From: Chara braunii
Taxonomy: Eukaryota; Streptophyta; Charophyceae; Charales; Characeae
Direction of reading: 5' to 3'
Assembly: GCA_003427395.1 (NCBI GenBank)
Contig: BFEA01000613.1
Location: 345,315-409,314 of the forward strand
Length of the DNA stretch: 64,000 bases
The notes beneath the pieces are model-generated. The model did not search any database. It had not been told where the DNA came from and saw nothing but the letters and a program-made list of their open reading frames with translations. Shown here one piece after another: positions 44,935 through 55,287 of this stretch (its first letter is position 1; every line of letters begins with the position of its first letter). Both the position numbers and the translations under genes were made by a program.

Positions 44935-45530
44935 TTTTTTTTTTTTTTTTTTTTTTGAGAACAACCCGAGCAGGTGCTAGGGGTGCTGGTAAGAGCAGAC
45001 ACCACTAGCAATCCCGGGGAGGCTCCATCTATTGGTGGGGAGCAGCACCTGCTGGAAAGCGGGTCCACCGTTCCTGAACATTTGATTGATTGTTTGTATG
45101 AACAGACGTGCTGAAATGTTGCCTGTACCTTGTAGGGTCTGTCAACCTTGGATGATATTTGACAGATCGAACTCCGGGCAACTGAGTCTAACGGCCCTTT
45201 CTTGCCATAGGAACCTGGGACTGACATCTGTGGTCGATTTCCTGAGCAGGTAGGCCGGTAATCCACCCGTTCCCCTACGCCCACCCTTAGAACACATGGC
45301 TAACCCGAATTCCAACCCTGTGTTTTGCTGAGCACTTAGACCCATTCCCCGCCATCTGCCTTGTCTTCATGTAGTTCCGCTACGTTTGGATAGCCGCACC
45401 TGGCTGCTTCTGAGACCTTGATTCCGCCGAGGATGAGCAGTTGTCGTTTCACTCCATGTGGTGGCTGTTTCTGGCTTCCAACTTGCACCTTCATTTGAAG
45501 CATCTGTCGGTTCTCCACCCTACCTTCTTC
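44935..45530 (-). mobile_element. LINE 3' tail with unassigned upstream sequence
   Basis: T-run 44935-44956, then the complement of CACCACTAGCA, CTCCATCTATTGGTGGGGAG and CTGCTGGAAAGCGGGTCCA. Sequence from about 45080 to 45530 would be its upstream part but shows no LINE domain. Confidence 0.5.
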
Positions 45531-45720
45531 TTCTTCTTTTTTTTTTTTTTTTCTGTAAAGGGGGCCCCAGTGTGCAAGGCTGATATTACCAATAAAAGAA
45601 TTGCGGCCGTCGCCTCACAGTCTACCCAGAGTAACCAAACCGAAATTGCTGAGAACCGGGCTCAGCGTCCCTCGACCCACACTTCAGACTATGTACTGTA
45701 CAGAGGGAGCGAAGGGAGCC
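45531..45720 (-). mobile_element. LINE 3' tail remnant
   Basis: T-run at 45537-45552 followed by a diverged GAGAACCGGGCTCAGCGTCC tail near 45652. It directly abuts the poly-A end of the next LINE. Confidence 0.45.
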
Positions 45721-46026
45721 CCTTTTTTTTTTTTTAATGACCCCTGTGCTGGAAACCGGGTCCAGCGTCCCATTGCTACTGTCATCTATTCTTAATAAAC
45801 AGGCTGACCCCTGTGCTGGAAACCGGGTCCAGCGTCCCATTGCTACTGTCATCTATTCTTAATAAACAGGCTCATTGCTTTTCTACCACCTTACCAAGGA
45901 AACCAACCCATTGTCAGAAACACTGCTGCAAGTGTTAAAAACCTCAACCTTAAGGTGGGAGTGCCTCTTCAGTCAGACTTCTGACCGCCTGATTAGAATG
46001 ATAATCCTAGCCTCTCACTTTAGAGT

Positions 46027-46824
46027 CTATCTAACACTGCTTATTCCTTCCTCCCCCCCCCCAAACCACTCAAGATCCACCAAAGCTAGTGTAGAGGGAG
46101 GGAAAGGATCAGCGAAGTACTCGGGTGCTCTCAGGGAAGCTCCTGGTTGGATGTCAAACCAGTTGCAAAAGGTGATCTGGTAATCCCGTTTGAACATCCC
46201 CTGCTCCCCTACCCCTCCCGGCCATACTACTTCCCCCAGTTTCTCCCCTGCAGCATCCCCTAGCCATTCCAATTCAAACTTTTGGATCCGCTGTTTGATA
46301 TCTGTTTTTTGTCTAATTTCTCTGAGTTTTCTTTTCGTCTTCTCCCATTGGCTTCTGATTTCTGTTTGGACAAAGTGTTGTATTATTTCTGCTATCTCTT
46401 GACTTTCAATCTTCACTCTTTCCATCACATTAATGCATCGTTTGTGCCATAGTGCCCACAATACCACTTTCCTTCCCAAATGAAAGAAGTTTTGTTGAAA
46501 ATGACCCAACAGTATTGCCCTCCATTCCCACGGCCATTCCAAGCCTGTTAACTTTTGCCACACGTAGTCCCATCGGCGCCACAGCCAGGCAGAGCCCGGG
46601 CATTGCAGAAAAATATGTTCAATTGTTTCCCCGATTTTCCTTCTAGGAAAGGCCTGTACATAGGAGTTACACCACGGTAATGCCACTCCCTTCTGTTCTG
46701 ATGTGGAGTGGTCTATTAACCAGTCATTCGTTGGTAAACACCTATGCACTATCTGCCATTGTAAGGACGCAAACTTGGTCGGCCTCTTTTTAAGTCCGTG
46801 GCACCACCTAACTGGTTTAAGCAC
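46027..46824 (-). pseudogene. LINE 1 zinc-binding tail and C-terminal domain
   Basis: This 265-residue frame starts with KFASLQWQIVHRCLPTNDWL and ETIEHIFLQCPGSAWLWRRW, the zinc-binding domain that follows reverse transcriptase in plant LINEs. LWALWHKRCINVMERVKIES follows, then the C-terminal block RIQKFELEWLG and PEYFADPFPPS. It is the longest uninterrupted part of this element and gives the reference for the fragments at 11-343, 43614-43916 and 53638-54690. Confidence 0.8.
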
Positions 46825-48000
46825 ATCTTCATAAATGTTCAGGTGCCTTTGCCAACTATCTTAAACAATTTCTGGGACATTTATTATGGGACGCATTAGC
46901 CTATAAGTCGCCTTGACTGATAGGGATTACAGTCGCAGGGGTTTGCATTTTCTATTTGAACGCCATAACCAATCCGCAGGATCCAGGGGAAGGTCCGGGA
47001 TAGGACAATGGGGAAGGTACACTATCCATTCCTTTATTGTTGTGACATATAAAGTCCTCACTCTGTACATTTACCTCAAAGGAGAAGAAAGTCACCCTAT
47101 CCTGATCCCTTATAACAATCTTATTATCTTTGTGGGTCTTGAAAACATTAACAAGGGCACCCTCCTCATGTAAATCCAATATTTGTCCCATTGTCTTAGA
47201 ATTGTCTTGTAGATTTATGCATACCCAGTCAGCCACCCGAAACACAGGGCCCTTTTTTAAAACAACTATCCAGGACAGGGGTATGGCTGAGAGGATTTCA
47301 TCCACCTTGTCCAAAAGTTTGTGCGCATACTTAATTTATTTCCTGAGTTTCTCTACTGTCTTCCAATTTTTGCTCTCAGGATTCTTCAAATCTTTGATTC
47401 TTACTATTTCATCCTTGGCCCATGTAGACCACGTGAAATCATAACTTATGACGACCCTCTCGTTTTGATCAGTAATTCATCGATTGCCGAACAATGGTTG
47501 ACGAAGCACTTCCTCATACCTTGTCGGCGTGGACTTGTTAGGTAAGGGCAACTCCCACCAATATTTCAGTAGATTAGACCAAAAACCATCCAGGCTTAAC
47601 TCTCTCGTAACCTCTCCTCTTGACCCTGACTTAGTAGACTGCATCTGGGTACGAGGGATGATCCAATATCTATCCTCCACCCATGTAAGAGGGTGCACCT
47701 TCTTGGTAGTCTAGGGCCTAGTCTACGAATCTGCTCCAATGCCAGCTCTTGCCATGGAAGGTTCGTTGCTAAGATTACACGCTTCAATACTTTTAATGAC
47801 AAGGTCTTGCATTGAATTTTTGGGTCAATAAGTCCTAGGGCTCCTTTATCTTTGAGTTGGATTAATGTCTGCCAGACCACTTTTGGGATCACGTGTGGTG
47901 AGTCGTGATCCCCTCGCCACAGAAAGACTGTCAATTGTCTTTATAAACCCTTTGTAGCGTTCTTACTGAGCATTGCTTTATACAAAATTGAGGCTAAAAC
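46825..48000 (-). pseudogene. LINE 1 reverse transcriptase C-terminal half
   Basis: Broken frames include TVFLWRGDHDSPHVIPKVVW and GALGLIDPKIQCKTLSLKVL (47934-47596), PLTWVEDRYW with STPTRYEEVLRQPLFGNR (47698-47477), and the segment 47314-46952. These match LINE 2 residues LAAFLWRGDSSNPHAIS, GIVDPSTQFQALSFRW and STPERWEEIFRQPLFGNR. Confidence 0.7.
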
Positions 48001-48353
48001 CTGTGTAGAACACCGAACATGTTCGGAGCTTTTTCGAACGTCCAAACATATTCGGGTGTTCAGTCGAACGTCACCCGAACGTGTTCGGGCGAACACATTA
48101 AAAAATATATATATATATATATATATTTCAGTTTTTGATTTTTAACTCGAGTTCGGTTNCGAATTTGNCCATNCCACNNGTNNAAAANTTNTTTGTATTA
48201 TTATTTTACATCACATATATTTTTTTCAGATGTTTTTGAGAGCTTTTTTTTTTTTTTTTTTTTATGTTTGCGTTTGGAGAGTTTCGGCGCTCGTTCGCGT
48301 TCGATCCCGAACATTCGGGTTCGGTCACCGAACCCGAACACGATGCTACACAG
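48001..48353. mobile_element. 353-bp MITE with 8-bp target duplication
   Basis: Starts CTGTGTAG and ends CTACACAG, with GCTAAAAC on both sides (47993-48000 and 48354-48361). Subterminal GAAC(A/G)TGTTCGG-type repeats, an (AT)n run and several ambiguous bases lie inside. Excision restores the LINE codons for INNMVLA-SILYKAML, matching INNLVLATLWYKAIL in LINE 2. An 8-bp duplication is typical of the hAT superfamily. Confidence 0.85.
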
Positions 48354-48361
48354 GCTAAAAC

Positions 48362-49534
48362 CATATTATTGATTAATAATGCTCTGCCAAATATTGATGT
48401 GTGTTTATTATGCCACAACTTCAATTTTTTCTAATGCAAATGATGAGATTCATACATCATTTGAAGTAGGTTTCCCTTGTGCTGTGAGTATCACACCTAA
48501 CACCCTGATAGTAGCCTCTAGAGGTAGCCATTTAATCCTAGGGAGTTCTGGTTGTCTATCCCCTTGGGAATGGATCCACCATCACCGCATTTTGTTACCC
48601 CAGTTTACTGACATATCTGAAAGATTCGAAAATTTATCCATTAATACCATGATTTCTTCTAAGTGAGTCGAAGAAGCCTCCATCATCATAGTCAAATCGT
48701 CAACGAACATAGAGCAGATGGGAATTGCTTCCTCTGGAATGTTAGTGATCCGCAGACGTTGAAGATTGTGATTTGCCCCAAGACTAGTTCCTAATGCTTC
48801 GATAATGATTACAAAGAGAAAGGGAGTCAAATGATCCCTTCGTCTTACTGATCTTTGAAGAGGAATCTCAGGGGACAATAAACCATTGACCTGTACCCGT
48901 GTCGTGGCATTAGAATGAAGTATTTGCACCCACCTTCTTATCCCCGACCCGCTAACATTTTATAAACCACTGTCAGAAGAGTGATTGGTCTATAATTCCT
49001 TCCATTGGTTTTCTCCCTTTTTTTGTACAATAATGTTAAGACTCCTTGACCCACAACTTCCCCCATAGTACCTAAGTCCTGAATCTGATTATAGTACTCC
49101 ATAAGGTCTTCTGCCATTGAATCCGACATGACCTCTCGGAATTCCTTCATGAGACCATAAACCACAAAGGTTTTATCCTCATCCATTTGCAGAAGGGCCG
49201 TCCAGATCTCATCCTTGGTAATTGACTCTTTCATTTTCTCCTTCTGTTCCTGGGTTAATTGTTGTGTTAGGGGTTTAATAAAACTTTGAGTCTCTTGTGT
49301 TACTATCCTAGAATTCACTGTAGATGTGTAAAGCTTTTTGAAAAAGTCATATGCTACTTTTAGACTACTTGTTGACGAAACCGGTTCAAGGAGAAGAGAC
49401 ATAGAGGGATTTATTAAGGCTTCTATATTTGTCCTTCTAACCCTGGCCTTCACTAGGGAAAAAAAAGAGGAGTCCATCTGCCCTTCAGACTTGTGTTTTG
49501 ATAGTTTTTGCTCCTGATAAGGTAGCCTTTCCAA
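48362..49534 (-). pseudogene. LINE 1 reverse transcriptase core
   Basis: The frame 49534-48938 ends with GRNYRPITLLTVVYKMLAGR, the start of the LINE polymerase. The frame 48929-48582 has RRRDHLTPFLFVIIIEAL and the catalytic FVDDLTMMMEA box (residues 75-78, FVDD in place of the more usual FADD). MSVNWGNKM follows. 48581-48362 continues with KLWHNKHTSIFGRALLINN. A frameshift lies near 48935. Confidence 0.75.
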
Positions 49535-49958
49535 CGTTCTTGGACGATAGCAAACAATTGGTTCCTAAGGTCCTGAATGTCTTCCGATTGTGGAGGTGAT
49601 TCCTGATTTTCTTGTTGTTCATAAATATTTTCTTCTAAATTTTCATTTCTTGATCATATTTTTATTTAGGTATAATTTTTAAAAATTTATTACATTTTTT
49701 AGCTAAGAAATTCAGTCCATTGTTGAATCATGATAAGATTCATGTTTAACTTTGATGGTTTGCCAAAATTTTCATACTTTTTTTTATGTAAGATCTAAAA
49801 TCTGATCTCTTTAGAAGGGATGAGATAAGTTTGTAAAACCCCCTTCCACGATCCAATTTCTTCCTAAAGGTCAGGACAATGACACACATCTTGTAACCAG
49901 CTCCCAACCAGGGACTGTGTGGGAAAATATTAGCCCCTACTAGTCCATGATCCAGGTC
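49535..49958 (-). other. Degraded linker between endonuclease and RT
   Basis: AT-rich, with stops in all frames. It is probably LINE linker sequence with a later AT-rich change near 49640-49800. Confidence 0.4.
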
Positions 49959-50689
49959 TTATGACATGAGTATAAAATCTATTATGGATCTAGACTGGTA
50001 GGGGTTGCCTGAATTTCTGATGCATGTAAAAATACGTTCTTGTGGAAAAAACCTTCGGTATGTATCGTAAAGGTTTTTTGCTTCACATAACTGATGAATG
50101 ATCTTTTCGTCATCCTCTATGTAAGCTGGGCATGGAGAGGGGATTTTCCACCTATCAGACCATTTATCCGGGACCGCATTAAAATCTCCTACCATTATAC
50201 TTGGGATCTCATTTGGAACATAATTGCGGATATCCTGTAAGAACCGTTTTCTTTCCGGTACATCATTAGGGCCATATACATTGAGGACACATACTGTTTC
50301 TACTTCCAACATACCAATGCAGAGGCACATTTTCTGTTTTGTTGCTCTGCCTCCCAATTAATAATGTCTGCCCTAGAATCCGGAGGGATCCATATGCACC
50401 CTTGTTGAGCCATTGCGAGTTGCATAGGCTTGATATTTTTGATGCGGTGAGACCAAATTATGTCCCTATTATGAGAGGGAGAATTCATTAGATGAGTCTC
50501 CTGAATACATATCACGTCCGACCACAATCTTCCCCCTACTCCTTTTAGTTGCTTTATGATTGCTCTGCTCTTAAGTGCATCCACTGTAACCAGATCATTA
50601 ATATTAAGTGACCTTAGTTCTAGATCTGCTGTCTGGGTGGCTCGTTGCAAGGATGGATTCTTTCCGTAGAATGCTTGTAGTGTATCCAT
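49959..50689 (-). pseudogene. LINE 1 endonuclease (APE type)
   Basis: Two overlapping frames. 50689-50300 has LRSLNINDLVT and DVICIQETHL with the catalytic Glu. 50357-49959 has VCVLNVYGPNDVPERKRFL and IMVGDFNAVPD, the N-terminal and middle motifs of exonuclease-endonuclease-phosphatase domains. The C-terminal HxS/SDH part is close to the 49959 end (RSIIDFILMS). It would nick the target DNA for retrotransposition. A frameshift near 50330 breaks it. Confidence 0.75.
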
Positions 50690-50907
50690 TTTTTCTTAAA
50701 CGAGGGAATAACTCCTCAGTCTACTGTCTCACCCACCCTCCTCCATCTAGTATTGTCGAGGTGGTGAGGATTCCATGTCATAGATTAAAACAGAGGAAGG
50801 AAGAGACTTCCGTTACTGACCATACGACATTAGTTTTTATCTTGAGTTGCTGCAATTCCAACAAAGCTGCATGAGAGTACCATTTAAGTCCTGATTCCTT
50901 ATTTTCC

Positions 50908-51893
50908 TCAAATCTCACAAAGGTGTCCCTTTTGGCCATCTTGGTCTGTTCCCCAATCAACGTAAGGGTCGCTTGAGGTCCTGCATCGAAGTGTTTGGAC
51001 AAAAAAATCATGCATATCCCTTTTGAAAGTCTTATCCCATGGGCTTAGGAATTCTACATGGGTCGTCCAGCCTCTTAGTGCCACCCCCCCATATTGGTCT
51101 TGTTCTATCGGGGAGAGACCTATTTCCCATTTCCCCCCTTTCTTCCGGACTAGAATCACCAGATTGCCCTTAGGAGACTGTAACCCAGTTACTTGACATT
51201 TTTCTAATACATGTCTCATTTTCTTTCTCTTGCCCAGGTTGTCCTTCCCCATGGGTGTTGAGGATCGACTCTTATCGTTTTTCGATTCTTCCTTTTGTTG
51301 AGTGGTGGTGGAGTTTGGGGTCACAATCATTTCCTCCTTCGTTGCCTCCTCCTCCCCTTCAGCATCCCCTTCCTCTTGAATTTCAGGAGAAGAGGCACAT
51401 TGTTCCTCCCCACTAACCTCTTCTATCATTATGCCCCCTTCTCCCTCTTTTGTTTTATGTAAGGCCCCCTTAGTTCCCTCCTTGATCTCCTGAGCCACAG
51501 ATTGTCCCAATTCCTTGATTCTATCCTCCACTTGTGTTGACCCAATTTCCTTTCTAAGTTCCTTCTTTTTCTCAGGGGTCGGAGATTGAAACATTTATGT
51601 CACAATACCCAAAATTCTCTGGCTGATTGTCGACCAACATGCTCCTTCGGGTAGGCCTTGCTCCAACACCTGATTGAGGTCGGGACTACTAGTTAGTAAG
51701 TTAAAAAGTTGGACATATGAGGTGTCTCATAATTCAATTGTTCCTTCCCCAAATCGGGTTTTAAGAGATTTAATTAACCATTCTGGTAACTGTTTCAGTC
51801 TCACCTCCTCTGAGAGTTTCGGGTCACGCTGAACAGCTCCCTCTTCCATTTCAAAATCCTCTGCCGAAGAGGAGGAATCCACATCCTACCTAC
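50908..51893 (-). pseudogene. LINE 1 ORF1-like region
   Basis: Glu/Lys-rich protein sequence: EEVSGEEQCASSPEIQEEGD, KEEMIVTPNSTTTQQKEE, then MRHVLEKCQVTGLQSPKGNL and a Trp-rich RGWTTHVEFLSPWDKTFKRD. Upstream (51893-51740) another frame reads DVDSSSSAEDFEMEEG and LPEWLIKSLKTRFGEG. No RNA-binding zinc knuckle is visible. It is assigned to the LINE by position and orientation. Confidence 0.5.
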
Positions 51894-51938
51894 CATTAGA
51901 AGCAGTCAAAGTTTGATAGTTCAGGTCTCTCCCGAACT

Positions 51939-52764
51939 CAGGGCCTAGTTGCACTACTCTCCATCCGCCAAGTTTGGCAAGTGGGTGCATGGTTGCACGT
52001 ACTCACCAAACTTGAGCGTGTGAAAAACTGTTAGACTGTATGGAGAGCTTTACTTTCCATCCACCACAGTCGTGAACCTGGATACTCTCAAGAAAGCCAT
52101 TTTGTGGAGAGTACTACTAGTGGCCCCTCCACAAAATGGTTTTCTGGAGAGTATTCAGCTTCACGGGTGTAGGTCTTTTTTTTTTTTTTTTTTTTTTTTT
52201 ATGGGACAAATGCTCCAATCTATTAGTGGGGAGCAGCACGTGCTGGGAACCGGGCCCAGCGTCCCATATAGAATTATACAAATCATTTGAAATACCTGAG
52301 TCATTCGTGGCTTCGACTAAGAACAATCTGAAAACTATTACAAGAGTTCAGGAAAATTTAGGAAAAACATGGATAACTGTTGACCTATTGCTAGGCTACT
52401 CAAGCAACAATTACTAGGTCAAAAAGACAAGTCACAAAAGTCCTTCGAATGCTCAAAACCCCTAGACTCCCTAACAAAACCCTCTAAAATTCTCTAACGC
52501 TGTCTTATTCTCTGTCAAGCTCTCCTAGGCCTCGTGCCCCCACCTTGCTAGTTTATAAGGCAACACGACTCGCCCCAACTCTGACCAGCATCGTCCCGAC
52601 AACAACCCTTGGTTTTACCGACAACCCTTTTTAACTTCTCTGCTGAACCTCGATCGTGGTGAGTAAGTGCAACCGTGCATACTCGCCACAATTTTTCGTT
52701 ATTTTCACTGTGCATGCTTCCGCTACAGATTGTGGTGGAGGGTGAGTAGTGCAACGGGGCCCTC
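51939..52764. mobile_element. Inverted-repeat element with LINE tail inside
   Basis: The left end CAGGGCCTAGTTGCACTACT matches the reverse complement of the right end AGTAGTGCAACGGGGCCCT. Both ends are followed by diverged inner inverted pieces (GCACGTACTCACCAAA and GCATACTCGCCACAA). A LINE 3' tail (T-run 52176-52200, tail to 52267) lies inside. No target duplication was seen. It shares its terminal motif with the elements at 39091 and 42355. Confidence 0.5.
52176..52267 (-). mobile_element. LINE 3' tail remnant
   Basis: Poly-T followed by CCAATCTATTAGTGGGGAGC and CTGGGAACCGGGCCCAGCGT, the LINE 3' end. Confidence 0.65.
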
Positions 52765-53456
52765 AGCAGGCGATGCACATCTGCACCCCATTCACTTTTG
52801 GTCATAGAGAAGCACTCACCATTTGCAGCCTGCCAACAAAGGCAACCCTAGAGGTGAGAGGAGAAAAGTTTCTTCAGTTGCCAGGCAGTAATACACCACT
52901 CTAACCCTTTTTGTTTAAATATAAAAAAGACCCTTGGGCAAGGCCTCTATCCCAGTGGTGGTAGGAGAACCATTGGGATTGAGGTTTTGCCTATTGGGCC
53001 GCTCCATCTATTGTTGGGAAGCCTCACCTGCTGGAAACCAGGTCATCCCTTGAATACATCCTTTTCTGCCGAGAAAGAGGCTCAGCGTCGTTTAGAAGTA
53101 CATAGGTGAAAAAAAAAAAAAAAAACATGATCATGAGACGGACCGGGACAGACCCCGTTGCTGGAAATCAGGTCCAGCGTCCTGCCCCTCTCCTGACATG
53201 CGGTCAGGCTCAGGACAACAGAAGGAATCACTGGGGGCCACCAATGAGACATTATTTCCACGCCTGACCTCAATTTCTTGCTGTGCTCTCCTTGAATATG
53301 TGCTAGGGGCTGAGCCAGCATTCAATCGTTCCTCATTTTTCAGAAGCTCTTCATATTTTCGGGGAGATGCTCGGCTTCACTGTAGATGGCTCCAGATGGA
53401 TGAGTCAAGCAGCGCTTAGGTACTCAGCGTTTCCTTCAGGGACAACCGGTGAGGGA

Positions 53457-54550
53457 AAAAAGGGTCTGCGAATTCCTGGGTTGGTCGTAACGGGTCCCGA
53501 GAGTCAACGTTTGTTCACTCATGAAAATGCAGTTGATAATCCCTTTCAATCTCTGCCTATTGTCCCCCTTGCGGTTCTACCTCCTCCTCTTGTCAATGGT
53601 TCTCTTGGTGTTCCTATTGCATAGTCCCATCTCCTACTCAGCTTACCTTTGCCACCCAGTACTCCCTCCTCCCTCCCAACCAGTCCTCGTAGAAGTGAGA
53701 GGTAATTCTATTGATATCGCCCATGGTGTGTACTTGGTTCAACTTTTCCTTAGCCGCCCCCCACTGGGCTGTAATCTCATACTGTATTAACAACCGTAAT
53801 TGCTCCGTGACCTCCCCCTCTTCCACCCTTGCCCCTTCTACTTCCAGGATACACCTTCTCCACCATATTACCCACAGGACCGTGACGGTGCGTCTACCCA
53901 GCCGAAACATGTTCTCTTCGAATGTGTTTCCTTGAATCTGGGGGTAATATCCCAGAAGTATGGCCCTCCAGTCCCATGGCCATGATGAGCCTTGCACCAT
54001 GTGCCGCCAAAAAAGAGTCTGCGAATTCCTGGGCTGGTCGTAACGGGTCCCGAGAGTCAACCTTTGTCCACTCATAAAAATGCTATTGATAATCTCTTTC
54101 AATCTCTGCCTATTGTCCCCCTTGTGGTCCTACCTCCTCCTCCTGTCGATTTGGTGTTCCTGTTGCCCAGTCCCATCTCCTGCCCAACTTACCTTCGCCA
54201 CCTAGCCCTCCCTCCTCCCTCCCAACCAATCCTCGCAGAAGTGAGAGATGATTCTATTGATATCACCCCTGGTGTGTACTTGGTTCAACTTTTCCTTAGT
54301 CCCCCCTCACTGGGCTGTAATCTCATACTGTACTAACAACCGTAATTGCTCCGTGACCTCCCCCTCTTCCACCCTTGCTCCCTCCACTTCCAAGATACAC
54401 CTTCTCCACCATACTACCCACAGGACGACGCGTCTACCTAGGCGAAACATGTTCTCTTCGAATGTGTTTCCTTGAATCTGGGGGTAATATCCTAGAAGTA
54501 TGGCCCTCAAGTCCCATGGCCATGATGAGCCTGACACCATGTGCCGCCAA
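53457..54550 (-). repeat. 540-550-bp tandem duplication inside LINE 2
   Basis: 53457-54010 and 54011-54550 align end to end at about 93%. Both start near GTCTGCGAATTCCTGGG and end CACCATGTGCCGCCAA. Each encodes WPWDWRAILLGYYPQIQGNT-like sequence and the ILEVEGARVEEGEVTEQLRL block. The C-terminal EDWLGGRREYWVAKVS is open only in the 53638-54102 frame. Confidence 0.8.
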
Positions 54551-54750
54551 ATCCTGTCCCACCACCTCCATAGGAATACGGTTGCGGGGCACTGAAGAAA
54601 AATGTGCTCTATCGTCTCGGAGCGTTTTTTTCCGAGGTAGCATTGGAGACATCTACGGCACCATAGCAGTGTCCGCCCCTGTTGCTCCAATTGTGTGTGC
54701 TCTATCAGCCAATCATTGGTCGGCAGGCACGAGTGCGCAATTTGGCATTG
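54307..54750 (-). pseudogene. LINE 2 zinc-binding tail
   Basis: The frame 54690-54307 begins with a degenerate CRRCLQCYLGKKRSETIEHI and FLQCPATVFLWRWWDRIW. Upstream, LPTNDWLIEHTQLEQQG can be read up to the MITE edge at 54753. It corresponds to 46824-46450 of LINE 1. Confidence 0.7.
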
Positions 54751-54753
54751 TAG

Positions 54754-55287
54754 CTAGGTTGTTTTATCGGACATCCGGGACCCCCCTGACTGTCCGGGAT
54801 GTCCGACCGGACGTCTGGTCGGACGTCGGATCGGACAGGGGTTGTCCGACCTAGCGCCAAAAAAAATAAAAATAATAAAAAAATAAAAATAATAAAAAAT
54901 AATAATAATAATAATAATAAAATTAAAAGCATCATGTGGTTTCTACCTTGCATAAGGTGTATGCCACCAAAAGTTTGGCTCATTTGAGCCAGTAGAAAAA
55001 AAGATAAAAATCTTCAAAGTTTCTAATCCCCACCTATACCCCTCCTATCCCCACCAAAACCCCTCGTACCCCCCCCTCCCACCCCAAATAGCACCCTATC
55101 ACCAAATGCTCAGAAAATTCTGAATTTTTTTATGGGGGGTCTCTATGGCATGCGCAACACTGTTAATTTTTTTTTTTTTTTTTAATGCCAAAAAGTGGTT
55201 GTCTGGGATCCCGAACAACCCCCCTACCGGACGGTTGGGGGAGACGTCCGGCCGAGACGTCCGGCCATCGGACGACTGGTAACCTAG
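54754..55287. mobile_element. 534-bp MITE with 8-bp target duplication
   Basis: Ends are CTAGGTT...AACCTAG. CATTGTAG (54746-54753) precedes and CACTGTAG (55288-55295) follows, an 8-bp duplication with one change. Subterminal GGACGTC(C)GG repeats lie at both ends, with an A/T-rich interior holding (AAT)n and T-runs. Excision restores the LINE reading LQCQIAHSCLPTNDW. It differs in sequence from the MITE at 48001, but the design is the same. Confidence 0.8.

Larger units (their letters stand above)
45721..51893 (-). mobile_element. Near full-length LINE 1 (decayed)
   Basis: On the minus strand the order is ORF1-like (51893-50908), apurinic-type endonuclease (50689-49959), reverse transcriptase (49534 to about 46900, interrupted), zinc-binding tail (46824-46027), 3' untranslated region and poly-A (T-run 45723-45735). 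A 66-bp piece of the 3' end is duplicated in tandem (GACCCCTGTGCTGG at 45739 and 45805). Frames shift at least seven times. A MITE is inserted at 48001-48353. The 5' end is taken as the first codons of ORF1-like sequence near 51893. Confidence 0.8.
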
